From the NCBI GenBank assembly GCA_012295275.1, contig CM022670.1, forward strand, positions 8,279,212-8,299,211: 20,000 nt of DNA, read 5' to 3'. Source of the stretch: Chrysomallon squamiferum (lineage: Eukaryota > Mollusca > Gastropoda > Neomphalida > Peltospiridae). Position numbers and translations under genes: made by a program. A model generated the notes under the pieces. The model saw nothing but the letters and a program-made list of their open reading frames with translations, was not told the DNA's origin and did no database searches. Below, piece by piece: positions 1 to 11,006 of the stretch. Numbering within the stretch: position 1 is the stretch's first letter; every line of letters begins with the position of its first letter.

Positions 1-165
1 AAGGAAACTGCGTGACCACTGATCAGTCTGGCAGAGGGCTGGTGAAAACGTCTTTTGATTTTTTCAAGATGGAATATCCGTATTTTTGCTGCAGAAATTG
101 TAAATGCAAATTATCAAACTTGAAAGTTAAAATGAGAAAATATTAGTATAAATGTGAAAATAGGG

Positions 166-210
<45 letters not shown>

Positions 211-217
211 TAATAAA
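166..217. repeat. (AAT)n microsatellite
   Basis: Nearly perfect trinucleotide tract of about 15 units with a small interruption at its right end. Bases 1-165 before it show nothing recognisable. Open frames here are only low-complexity Ile/Asn/Tyr runs and are not genes. Confidence 0.95.
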
Positions 218-227
218 TTAAGGTAAG

Positions 228-445
228 TATACAGTGATAGTAATAATAATACATGATGGTGATAATAATGATGATGATACTACTGTTAATAAAGATGAAA
301 ATAATAATTAATAATGATAATGGTGATGATGATGATGAAAATATCCACGGTAGTGATATTAATAAATTTCTATTCTGGATTTTATTCTTATCATTAACCA
401 TTACGAAGAGCATCATCACCAGATCATCATCATCATCATTTTTAC
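228..445. repeat. Degenerate AAT/GAT block that switches to ATC on the same strand
   Basis: Imperfect triplet DNA. GAT units dominate at 315-337, whereas ATC/CAT units dominate at 408-440, so the two ends are complementary and could pair as a long imperfect hairpin. Both strands carry open frames here because triplet repeats rarely contain stops; I do not regard these as coding. Confidence 0.8.
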
Positions 446-544
446 TATGAAAAAAAAAAATAAACTGAAAACCTTATTATTCAGTAAGAAGAAATCCTTA
501 GAAAGAAATAAACGGAAAATTAAAGTCTACAGTAAATGAATTTG

Positions 545-546
<2 letters not shown>

Positions 547-588
<42 letters not shown>
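547..588 (+). repeat. 42-base A tract followed by AT-rich DNA
   Basis: An uninterrupted run of 42 A, followed by A/T-rich AAT/AAAT-like sequence to about 760. It could be the tail of a retrotransposed copy, but I see no recognisable element body or flanking duplication. Confidence 0.9.
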
Positions 589-590
<2 letters not shown>

Positions 591-760
591 ATAATAATAA
601 ATATAATAAATAAAAAATTAAATTTTAAAAATCAAAAATCTATTTAGAATAAATAAATAAATGCATAAATAAATAATATTCCAAATGCATAATGTAATAA
701 TTATATAAATAAATTATAATTAATGAATATTTATTTGTTTGGCTTGAAGTCGTGTTTTTA

Positions 761-1774
761 CAAACTGAATAAACATTAAAACAAATAAGAGTAGTAAAAA
801 TAACGTAAAGTAGTCTCAAAGAGAAAATAAATGAAAATATTAACCCTTAAACCTAATTTATTTATAAGAAAATTAAATTTTTGTTCATGTTAATATTCCA
901 TCAGGGGAGAGTATTTACCAAATGATGAAAGTAACGTACAATACTACGTAATAAATCATATAATCTAGTTACGCTTTAAAATGCAGCTACGTGTTTCATT
1001 TTAACGTTCGTTTGATTCGAATCGCCAGGAATTTGAGTCAGAATTTTGTAACGTAACGTTTAGACTTTCACACAGGGTTTTTCAATTAATACGATGTTCT
1101 ATGTAATGATTAGCGGCCAGTCTACTTTGTTCTGCGTAATTTCCATCGCACAGCAGAGCACCAACAACATGTGGTTAAAATCTTGTCTTTAGATTATTTA
1201 GACTAGTTATAAACACTTGGGAATTGAAAAATTCTGACGTCCGTTTGATTGGTCTAAGTAAAATAAACAGCAATTAAATTTCCATTAGCAATTAATGATG
1301 AAATGTGTTGCAAGAGTAACAATAACATATTATATTATTCTCCGTATCGTTCATATCGAATAGTACTAACAGTTTAAGTTTGTAAAATAAAAACACAAAT
1401 AAGTTTATATAGTTATGTAATTTTTAAAAGACGTATCGTGTTTAAAATAATTAAATATAAGGAATTGTTCTATGTAAAAATTCGTTAAGTTCTTTCCAGG
1501 GCGATTATCAAGCTAATTTTCCATTCCTTCAGTAAGTTTTCAAATGATGTCGTTGTCCTTTTTAGGACATTAAATATGAAATAACAAACTTTCCAGTTTA
1601 TGGGAAGGTACATATAAAAACTACTTATTGCTAATCATAAAGAGAAACGCGCAGTAAAACAGCTCTGAGTTTTCTTACTTCTGTTACTGTTATACAAATA
1701 TATAGTCTTTAATAATAAACTGACTGATGCATAATTAAACAAATTCACCCTATATTAATTTATTCATTCGTCAA
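761..1774. other. Unassigned AT-rich single-copy sequence
   Basis: No credible coding frame, RNA gene or repeat is visible on either strand. Several ACGT/AACGTT-type words occur around 950-1070, with no further pattern. Confidence 0.6.
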
Positions 1775-1801
1775 TCCATCCATCCATCCATCCATCCATC
1801 C
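1775..1801 (+). repeat. (CATC)n microsatellite
   Basis: About six and a half perfect TCCA/CATC tetranucleotide units, starting after CAA and ending at a CCGTC interruption. Confidence 0.95.
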
Positions 1802-2582
1802 GTCATTTCATTCTAACAACTTCTACATCTCTGATTCTGTTTTGCACATAAAAGCGTTTTGAGAACAGATGTATTTTAATCATCATCGTTTGTCGTTTGT
1901 ATTTCCCTCCTTAATCATCGGCTGCTCCTTTGTGCGACATCGTGTGGTCAGTGCATTCACCGATCTCTGTCTCTGACCACGCCGCGAGACACCTTCACTT
2001 CCACAAGAAAAGATCTCTTCTTTTTCTTTTTTCTTTTTTTTTCTAGTGGTGACCTTTCGCGAAATTCGACTCCTATCAGTGAGCCATTTGTACAAATTAG
2101 GCACCGCTCAGTAATTTTCATTGACAAAATCTTTTATTCTTGCACAATAAGGGGCTTCCGGGATTCAAGATGTCTGACCCTCTCATCCCGCCACGATTCC
2201 TCTTAAACAAACACGACGATGGAGAAACGCGTCTTGTCGCAGTCTCGTTCAGACGACACGAAACTCAAACAAACTGTTGATTGCATTGGTCGTAGAGGCT
2301 GGATGAAATTATTAACACAGTGTTGATTACCCAGACTTCGGGGATCGTTGACTTTATTGTAGAGACACGGGATTAATGGATACCCGATGAAATAGAAACT
2401 ACGGGCTGATCCCGAGCGAAAACACTGTCATTTTGAAGAGATTAGAAATAAAATCTTTAAAGTCTTTGGAAAAATTTAAATTAAAGGACATGTGTTCAAA
2501 ATAAAAATCGGTCTGTTTGTTTGATGAAGACTACGAAATCCAGTTATTAATCTAGTCATTAATATAATAAGGTTTTGTAAAA
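1802..2582. other. Unassigned stretch with a higher-GC core
   Basis: The core, about 1915-2430, is richer in G+C and CpG than its surroundings and has no simple repeats apart from a short T-rich tract near 2020-2043. It could be a first exon, an untranslated exon or a regulatory block. A 36-codon plus-strand frame (2170-2280) and a 73-codon minus-strand frame lie here; neither has splice or family support. Confidence 0.4.
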
Positions 2583-2815
2583 AGATGGAAGAAAAAAATA
2601 TCAAAAGAAGGTGATGCTAGGGAAGCCTGAATTATTGGGGAAAAAATGAGGGACAGGAGAAAAAGAAAGAGAGAAAGAAAGAATAAAAGTAAAAATAGTG
2701 AGTAACAGGAAGAAAAAAGAGAGAAAAAGACAAGAGACAGGGAGAGAGTGAAAAAGAGAAAGACTGAGAACGTAAGAAAAAGAAAGAGAGAGAAAGAGAA
2801 AAATAAAGGAGAAAT
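2583..2815 (+). repeat. Polypurine (GA/GAAA-rich) block
   Basis: About 230 bases with very few pyrimidines on the plus strand, built from irregular GAGA, GAAA and GGAA words. The opposite strand gives a Ser/Leu/Phe-rich open frame that is a composition artefact. Confidence 0.85.
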
Positions 2816-3686
2816 ACATAATTATTTATCTGTAAACGATTCCCAGATCACTCGTTCGTCAAACTAGCTTCACTCCAAACAAATTCCAAGTAATACAAAT
2901 ACTGATACTTTCTTCTGACCGCACTCACAAATAAAACAACGTTAATAAACACACACCTACAGCGTAAGCCAAAAAAAAGAAAAAACAACAAAAAAGCGCA
3001 ATTGTTCTAGAAAAGCCGGGATACTTAAAAATCTATAACTGCATTTAGCATCCTTTAATGTGACAGCTTGGAACTGGGCTGGTCGTGGTCGTGTTTACTG
3101 GACACACTGACCATAACGGACAAATGTGCTTTACAAGTGACCAAGAAATCATTTATCATTGCGCGGTATATTGCATTCCACTTACCGTGTCAACAAGAGG
3201 CCAGAACGCTGGGATGTCTTTTCAGAAGAAAGGTCCTGGAATGAGTTTAATGGTGGAAGTGTTCATTTGCCAGAAAATGTAGCCACCATTAATGAGTGAT
3301 TAACGACCAGACAACACCAAACAGACGCAGTAAATCTTGAAATGGTTTACATCTGTTTTACAAGTAGTCGAGCTAAAATCAATTTTCTTAATCCTGTAAA
3401 GTAAGAAGTTGTTTGTGGTCGACTGGGATTTCGGTTTAGGAAAATAGAAAAAAATGAGGAGGAAAAGAAAACAAAATATGTTCATGAGAAAAATACATCC
3501 ATGTCTCGCACACACAATTATACAAAGAAAAAAACATGATATACAAAGACGCATAATAATTATTCAGACAAATGTATATTATAGATACAAAAAAACAACA
3601 ACAACTTTATGTAGTTAGAATAAGAGAAAAAAAAAAGAAAAAAAGAGAAGAAGTAGAATACGAAGAAAGGAAGTATGAAAAGGAAG
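2816..3686. other. Unassigned single-copy sequence
   Basis: No gene can be called with confidence. A 65-codon plus-strand frame at 3085-3282 resembles nothing I recognise. The minus strand contains a 50-base stretch (3186-3235) bounded by good splice-site look-alikes, reported separately as a finding. Confidence 0.5.
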
Positions 3687-3700
3687 TAATAATAATAATC

Positions 3701-3761
<61 letters not shown>

Positions 3762-3833
3762 ATATACAAATTATAGCCAAAACTATAGGCACAAAAAACA
3801 ACAGCAAGAAAACAACAACAACAACAACAACAA
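3687..3833. repeat. (AAT)n microsatellite followed by (CAA)n
   Basis: AAT units run from 3687 to 3760 with one C interruption near 3700. After about 50 bases of mixed sequence, CAA units run from 3811 to 3833. The overlapping open frames on both strands are poly-Ile, poly-Tyr and poly-Thr artefacts. Confidence 0.95.
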
Positions 3834-4047
3834 ACTAACAAGCAAAAAATAAAAGTTGATATGTATTTAATAGCTGTCAAGAAGAATGTACAATTTTCTT
3901 TCTTAATATGTTTTTCTAATTTTAAACAGTAAAAATGTCAAGGTTGCACGAGTTTTGTCCCCTTATTGATTGCGGGTTTATGGTAAAGGACTATTTCATT
4001 AAACTACTTCATTGTAATCTAATCATTTACTGATAAAACTAGATCCA

Positions 4048-4050
<3 letters not shown>

Positions 4051-4116
<66 letters not shown>
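4051..4116 (+). repeat. (GA)33 dinucleotide microsatellite
   Basis: Uninterrupted GA repeat of about 33 units. A looser A/G-rich polypurine stretch follows at about 4137-4260. Confidence 0.97.
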
Positions 4117-4119
<3 letters not shown>

Positions 4120-4260
4120 GTTTATTTCTGAATGAGGAAAAAACCGTGAGATTCCAGTTGAAAAAAAATCAGAGATAGACAGAGAGAAAAAGACAGAGAG
4201 AAAAAAAGGAAGAAAGGAGAAAGAATGAAAGAGAGAAATAGAGAACGAAAAAAAAGAAGG

Positions 4261-5507
4261 TAATTACTCTCTTTTTTTCATCAATACATACATCACAGCA
4301 ACGTTACCCAATAAAAAAAGATAAAATCAAAGATGTCTTCAAAAGATATGTTAACTGTTATAACTGTTCTGCACAGTACATGACAAATCAGTGACACAAG
4401 TATTCCTGACACACACCTGAACATCTTGCACACTCAGGCCATTTCTGTGTTTCACGTAACTCAAGTGAAGAAAAGAAAAACACGCCACACATACTGTGTA
4501 TGTATCATTCCCTGCTGTCGTGTCATGAACCTAATTGCAAACGAAAACCTTTGTGTCTCGTCGCAACAAAAAATGTCACCACGCTGTCTCACTGGTTCCA
4601 CACAGCGAGCTACAAATGCTATCATCGCCAACCATCTATCTGCACAATGCAAGAAGATTTTGTAAGAAATAGTCAGCCTTGTTTCACAGTGGTCATTACA
4701 CAGTTTGAGAGCAAACAGACACAGTGGAGAAGGTGTCTGAAATATGTCCACTCTCCATTCCAGTCCAGTTCTTGACCTCTGCTTGCATTCCTGGACGTTC
4801 AATCATTGACCGTATCAAGGTCGAAGAAATGAAAATATTTTCACTTAACAGTTTGTTGCTAATTATTTCTTTGTGAGCTCTAATTATTTGACGAGGTATT
4901 TAAACTTTAAACTGATGATGTTGATATTTATTCCAAGTTTTATACGAGTTAATTTTTTTTCTCTTTTTCAGCTTTGTAAATTTATTTCGGCATGTTTTTT
5001 TTTTTTTTTTTTTTTTTTAAATACAAATATTTGAAAAAATGTTTAATCTAAACGACCTCTGTTGACATCTAATTTAAAATCATATGAAATAACTTTTTCT
5101 TTGTGTAAATGTCAAGTTAATTTGACAAAAAAGAACAATAAATACCTGACAAAATGTTTCGATTATAAATGAAATCTGTTTACATTTTATCCTGTTTTCC
5201 AGTCTAAATATCTACTTGTTCAAAATTCAGATTTAAACTGAAACGTTAGTCAAACGAAAAATGTTAAAACTAACTGCGATTTTTATCACTGTTCAGCACC
5301 TGAATATTTTGATATCAGTTTGATTTCTCATCTTAAAGCAAAAAAATAATAAATAAAAAATTACTTTAAGTGCAAAAAGTATTTAATCTTGTCAATCGAT
5401 TAATTTATATCTGTATAAACAAGATATTAACGATGCTACTTCATCAATATTAGTTTGATAAAAACAATACTAAAATAATAATTTGTAGTTACAATGTGCG
5501 TAATCAT
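4261..5507. other. Unassigned sequence with a 24-base poly-T
   Basis: Three overlapping frames of 79 to 113 codons occur between 4426 and 4802 on both strands. None shows splice sites, a domain or a signal peptide that I recognise, and since all three are open at once they are probably chance. A T tract lies at 4995-5018. From 5020 to 5507 the sequence is AT-rich and featureless. Confidence 0.5.
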
Positions 5508-5860
5508 AGCAGCAGTAGTAGTAAAATTAGTAAGAACAACAGCAACAGCAGCAATAGTAATTATAGTGGTACTAGTAGCAGTAGTAATATTAGTACTAGC
5601 AGTAATAATAATAATAATAATAGTAGTAGTAGTACTAGTATAATAGTAATAATAATAGTAGTGGAAGTAGTGGTACTAGTACTAGTAATAGTAGTAGTAA
5701 TAATAGCAGTTCCAATATTAGTAGATGTAGAAGTAGTAGTAGTAGAGGTAGTAGTAGTAGCAATAATGATGATATTGATGACGGTGATAAAGATTATGAT
5801 GATGACGATAATAATAATAATAATTCTAATAGTAATAGTAGTAACAGCAGCGGTAGCAGA
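5508..5860. repeat. Compound imperfect trinucleotide repeat (AGT/AGC/AAT/GAT)
   Basis: About 350 bases in which almost every third base is A or T in register, mixing AGT, AGC, ACT, AAT and GAT units. It is open in all plus-strand phases over long distances (poly-Ser, Val or Ile), which follows from the repeat and is not evidence of a protein. Confidence 0.9.
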
Positions 5861-5964
5861 ATTATTGTATTAATAACAGTAATTGAAGTGTTTGATGTAA
5901 CTATTGAAGTGCTATTAATGCCAGTGATAATCGTGATCTTATATAAATAAATAAATAATAATAA

Positions 5965-5969
<5 letters not shown>

Positions 5970-5995
<26 letters not shown>

Positions 5996-6011
5996 TGGTG
6001 TGAAAAGATTA

Positions 6012-6042
<31 letters not shown>

Positions 6043-6049
6043 TCACACC
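5970..6049. repeat. Hairpin: GGTGTGAAAA inverted repeat around (AT)n
   Basis: GGTGTGAAAA at 5997-6006 is the exact reverse complement of TTTTCACACC at 6040-6049. The loop between them is mainly (AT)n, itself self-complementary, and a second (AT)n tract (about 5969-5994) lies just to the left. Such AT-cored palindromes are prone to extrusion and slippage. Confidence 0.85.
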
Positions 6050-6765
6050 TATGTCATCTTAATCATTACGTCTACCATCAACAGCTAATCTTTCTTACAC
6101 ACAACACACTGTTTATTGACATTACTACACCAACAGCCGGGAAAAGCCTCGAAGATATCTTCATTTTATCCATTGTATTTGTAATAACCCAATTACCCTG
6201 TAACGCTACTTAACTCACAATCCACAATGAAGTCCCGTTAAACTTAATTTCCACAGCTTCCCATTAAACACTTGAAGAAATCGAAAATCGCTGAAAAACC
6301 TTTGAGATAAAAGTCAGAAACTTCATTATTGATTACTTCGACATTTCGCGAATTATAATATCACCGCTCAAAATGCAATTAAATTAACCCTTTCTCAGCT
6401 GAAGCGGCCACAGTGTTGACTCCGTGGCAGCGATTCAAACAACATCGTTTTGTGGGAATAAATCTCATATCCTAACATTGCCGTTGCCTTTGTATTAGAC
6501 ATTTCGGTTTGGCGATTGCTTGAATTATTTGCCGTGTCCATTTCAGTTTGGTTATCGGCTAGAAATCCAGATCAAATTTACCTCGACCGTGAAATGAGGG
6601 AGATTACCTGTGAATACTGGTCAAGGATGGTGTTAATTTTATTTGCGTTATGGCAAGTTAATATTAATAACAAAATTTAAAAAAGAAAAAAAATTGAAAA
6701 TGAACATATTTGTTTCCCCTCCAGTGCGATAACAGAACAGTAAAATGTTCTGAGAAGGGAGTAAA

Positions 6766-6770
<5 letters not shown>
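6050..6770. other. Complex single-copy sequence, no gene seen
   Basis: A repeat-free stretch of moderate GC. Homeodomain-like cores occur, for example CAATTAAATTAA near 6378-6389. No open frame of note is present. It could hold conserved non-coding DNA, but that cannot be judged without comparison. Confidence 0.4.

Positions 6771-6859
<89 letters not shown>
6771..6859 (+). repeat. (GA)44 dinucleotide microsatellite
   Basis: Perfect GA tract of about 44 units, the longest pure dinucleotide run in the window. Confidence 0.97.
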
Positions 6860-6861
<2 letters not shown>

Positions 6862-7922
6862 CCAATAAAATTAAATTTATCTTTAGCATCGCCATCAGAA
6901 CTACTGACATTTTTTTACTACTAATGTTTTCACTACTGCCACAACAACTACTTCATCAACTAACAGAACAATTCCCACAACAGTAACTACTACACTGTTC
7001 CACATCCACATCCACGTTTTTACCGTTTTACCATCCAAACACCCTTAAAAGAAACTGCTCATTAACCGAGGTTAATTATTGCTTCCCACGAAGCACGCAG
7101 TAATTTTCATCTATTTTCAGTAATTTTTTCTTTCTGTTTTTTTGCTATATTTTACTTTCTTTCTTTCTCTTCCCCATCAAATAAACTGTTATTCTCCTAA
7201 AAATATTCTTAAAAAGCTGTAAAATTAATTATATCTTTATTGATTCAAAACGCTCAGAATAACAAACGAAAATCACGAAAAAAAGAAAATAAAAAAAAAA
7301 AAAAAAAGAAAAATTGCAATGCACCGAAGTTGTTCTGAGTACTGAAGGATTAGTAAATCAAACACGACCGTAGTAAAACATAGTGGCGCCCCCTATCGTA
7401 TGTGTACGAAGGGATCAAGTAACAGTAACTCATTGTATCAGTTTTTCATCACAGTGTACTGCGTCTAGCCATCAAATTTTAACTATTTTCTCTTCGTTTA
7501 ATTCAATAGTAGTAGGGCCGAGAGAATAAACATTAGGAGTTTTCAAACCACTAGCAATTTTTTTAAGACGTTTTTTCTGTTTGTTGTCGTTGACCATTTA
7601 CCCGTGATTCATAGCGAGCTGACAAATTTTTACCTATATGGCTCTGTTATCATTATTTTAGATCTAATAAAGAAGAAATAAAACATACGAAATTTTATTA
7701 AGAAAAAAGCAGAATTATTAAATGAATAGTAAATCCCGGTTTGAAGGTGGTGCAGGTAAGTTTTAATTCAGAACGACCAGATCTAAAATTAATTTTATAT
7801 ACGTTTGTCCTGTTTGTAAATGGTATGTTATTAAAAAATTGAAAATTTCAGGCAACCTATATTGACTTGATGACACCGACTGCCAGTTCAAAACTCACTA
7901 ACAGACCACAATTTTAAAATAG

Positions 7923-7923
<1 letters not shown>
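6860..7923. other. Unassigned AT-rich sequence
   Basis: There is a 17-base A tract at 7291-7307 and no convincing gene. ATG at 7722 begins an 11-codon frame that runs into a good donor look-alike (GCAG|GTAAGT at 7752-7761). It could be a short first coding exon, but nothing links it to another exon. Confidence 0.4.
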
Positions 7924-7956
<33 letters not shown>

Positions 7957-7994
7957 TCTAAAGAATAATATATATACGTGTGTGGTGTGTGTGT

Positions 7995-8026
<32 letters not shown>
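7924..8026. repeat. (AT)n followed by (GT)n microsatellites
   Basis: AT repeat at 7924-7955 and, after a short spacer, an almost pure GT repeat at 7977-8026 with two GGT interruptions. The minus-strand frame across it (poly-His/Thr, then Tyr/Ile) is a repeat artefact. Confidence 0.95.
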
Positions 8027-8028
<2 letters not shown>

Positions 8029-9802
8029 TTTGTGTTTAAGGTATGTCTGTGTTTATTTGTGTAGTTTGCGAGTGTTTGTATATATTTAGATATATGTACA
8101 TGGTGCTGTTTACGTATGTTTGAATTTAAATAAGAAGTAGAACAAAAATAATTCAATTTCAATTGTTAAAAATATATCTGAAAAATCTATGGTTTAGGAA
8201 AAATAATATAAAAAACTATCTAAATAAAAATAATCAGTATATAAAAAATAACGGCACAATATTTCTTAATGGAAAGAAAACAGTTCAGTAGTAGAATTTG
8301 TTGTTTTGTTTTGTTCTGTTATTCTTGTTAAAAAATCTGCGGTTTTTAACTGATATTATTTAATTTGAATAACATACCTGTTTCTTCTGTTTTCAAAACG
8401 TATTTCTGAGAAAAAGATGCTGTATGATGCAGAAGCTGTCACTTTGTTGGATCGTCTGCTGTATATGCTATATTCATACACTTTCAGTTGACGTCCTCGA
8501 CGTTGTTCACATCTGAGTCAATGTCTGAAACGTTGTGCCATCTTCTGTTGGTAACTGCTACACTTTCATTTGTTCTGCTGTATTGTAGTTTTTATTTCAT
8601 TTCGTGCTGGTCTGTTCTGTGTGCATTTTACAGTTAGAGTCTTCTAGTCTATAGCAATTTCAGTCAGTTTATTTTACTTTGTTAACTTTGCTGCTTGCAT
8701 CCGTCTTCTGTTTGTTTTTACTTCAGTTGATGTCTTCTTTATTACGCGATCTTCTGATGATTTTTACCATTAATCAGATCGTTTCACATAATATTTATAT
8801 CTGAAATGTTATTTTACTTTCTGATACTTACTTATTGGAGTTCTGACGTCTTATGGATTTCTGTACTGTATCTTGATGGTTTCAATCATATGAAGCTTCA
8901 TTTACTTCTTCTACTGTGTTGCTCTTTGGTATACAATCTGTATTCTTTTAGTTTTTGATGTTTACCTCTGTCTTTTCTCCCTCTGGTTTTATAGTCCTCC
9001 TTTCCCCTCGTGCTGTCTTCTAAACAATTGATTTAACTTCAGGACTGATCTGCGTTGTTGAAGCTGTTGACAACGTCTGATGTATGTTTCCACGTGGTCT
9101 TAGTGTTTTGTGCACAGTTGTGTTTACTGTTTGATTTCTGATACGTTGTTCTTATCCTCTGCTGCGTCAAGACGTTAGAGGACGTTGTTGTGCACTGCTG
9201 TAATATTTCTTGTCTTCTTTTGATGACAGACTCGTTTTTAAAAATTATTTAAAGTCTTTAAAAGTATATTAGTAAAATCCTCCCTTGAAGACAATTTTTG
9301 TCTTGTTTTTTTGTTGAAATCATCCGCGTTACAGCAAGTACAGATTTACGTTACTACGTTCGGGTGATTACACAGCACTGATGTTCAGACTGTTGGTGTA
9401 TCGCGACTTGACGCAGCTCCTGTTGGTGTTGTCACTAAGTCGCAATGTGTGGTGTATGGGCGGGCAATGTCAGACGTATAGATTTTTCTTTGGATCGGCT
9501 CTGAGTCTTCCGACAACACCGGAGTGTGTTTCAGTTAACAAAGCGAATCCCTGTCTCAACTTGGAGAAGAAAAAACAATCTGTTTGATGATGAAAACAAA
9601 CTGTGGCTGTTCTAACAGGCGAAAAGCCCGGTCGCTTCTACCTCATGTAAAGAGGCTTAGACCAACGGTGAGATCAGAGGCAGCAATTCCGGTTATGTCA
9701 GGTAGTTAAAGGCTCAGCTTAGACCACTAGAAACTTATTTTCTGAAAATAAAAGTAAAATTTTAATTTAATTTATTCGACACACTTATGTTCATTATTCC
9801 TA
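8027..9802. other. T/G-rich, strand-asymmetric block without an identified gene
   Basis: From about 8400 to 9570 the plus strand is rich in T and G and poor in A, with recurring words such as TCTTCTG, GACGTTGTT and CTGCTG at irregular spacing. It may be an old, degenerated tandem array or an untranslated transcript. A 68-codon frame at 9381-9587 has a hydrophobic stretch near its start but no recognisable domain. The decamer GCTTAGACCA occurs twice, near 9655 and 9717. Confidence 0.4.
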
Positions 9803-9827
9803 TTTTTTTTTTTTTTTTTTTTTTTTT
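9803..9827 (-). repeat. 25-base poly-T
   Basis: Uninterrupted T run, which reads as poly-A on the minus strand. No element body is recognisable on its left or right. Confidence 0.95.
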
Positions 9828-9972
9828 ATAACACAATGAAAATAAAACCTGTGATGGAAATTTGAGTTTTCGGTTCAGTTTTGGCTTGGATAACTGAAAA
9901 CGAGTAATAGATTTTCTTAGCAGTAAAAGTAATTTTAATGATCTTATTTCCCCGTAATTATTTATATTTATA

Positions 9973-9973
<1 letters not shown>

Positions 9974-10035
<62 letters not shown>

Positions 10036-10080
10036 TACATACATACATACACACATATACACACATACATACAGATATAC
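9974..10080. repeat. (AC)n followed by (CATA)n microsatellites
   Basis: Perfect AC repeat from 9974 to about 10031, passing into CATA tetranucleotides and mixed ACAC/ATAC units to about 10080. The Cys/Val and His/Thr frames on the two strands are artefacts. Confidence 0.95.
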
Positions 10081-11006
10081 TTACATATCTTATTCAACTT
10101 TCATACCTTATTCAACTGATCATTCTACTCTGTCACTCAGCTATGTCATTCAGTTGCTGACTGTTTTGATTCTGTTGATGATTCTTTTACATAACACTGA
10201 ATGATGAGTCTGTAAGTCGTTCAAATGATTATGTGTTTTACATTCAGCAACTGTAAATTAACTCCTATTAATAATGAAAATGTTATGAATTCTACCCAGT
10301 AATAATTAATCGTGTTTGACTTATTTTAATTAATTTCGTTTACCTACAAGACATGTCTGTAGATCAGTGCTTATGGAGGTGATCTAAAACGTGATGTATC
10401 ACTGGATTGATCTTAGCCTTTTGAGTTATTTCACGTTCTAACCAGTCCACAGCTGCTAAATATCACACGAACTGTGTGTTTCTACAGGATAAGTAAAATT
10501 AAACAGAATGTTAAATATAAAAGAAACCAACACATTACTAACGTGAAAATGTTCAGCGACTGATGCGAAGTAAGCATGTCATAAATGAATGATAATCCAG
10601 TAGCTGATTTCGCTAAACTGAAAGAAATATTAATTTATGACAATAGTGAAATGTATCTAAGAAACAAATCGCTTTATTTATCAGCTTTTCATTTGGGGCG
10701 GGAAGTTCAGGTTTTAGAAGGTGGATATGTTACTGATCCTGACTCTGTTCAGTGTATGAATATAAAACAAAACACAACCTAATTTTGTAACCAACAGTCG
10801 ATAAGCGACTTACGGTGTACTCTACAGATATTAATCACACTGTTTACTTATACAAGTTAAATTTTGAACTAACTTTATTTTAGACGCAGTTCGTTTAGAT
10901 GTACCAGTGGTAGTTTAAAAAAAAAAAAAAACAGACTGTAAATGAGTAGGAACAATTCTCAGACACTTGGTGTTGTTCAGACAGAAAGGAGACACAGGAA
11001 GACAAG
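10081..11006. other. Mostly unassigned; may hold outlying minisatellite copies
   Basis: The segment 10085-10220 contains phrases such as TTCAACTGATCATTCTACTC that resemble the 24-bp minisatellite at 11265-11880, so it may be an old outlying part of it. A 65-codon plus-strand frame at 10585-10782 has mixed amino-acid use but no recognisable domain. An A tract lies at 10917-10931, and an acceptor look-alike (TTGTTCAG) ends at 10980, 26 bases before the small ORF below. Confidence 0.45.

Noticed and set aside
3560-3880. 106- and 88-codon frames on both strands
   Set aside because: Poly-Tyr, poly-Ile and poly-Thr products of AAT and CAA microsatellites.
4461-4802. Overlapping 113-, 91- and 79-codon frames on both strands
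   Set aside because: All are open together in a stop-poor stretch. None has splice sites, a domain or a signal peptide I can recognise.
5496-5873. 125-codon Ser/Asn/Val/Ile-rich frame
   Set aside because: It results wholly from the compound triplet repeat, and the composition changes with each repeat type.
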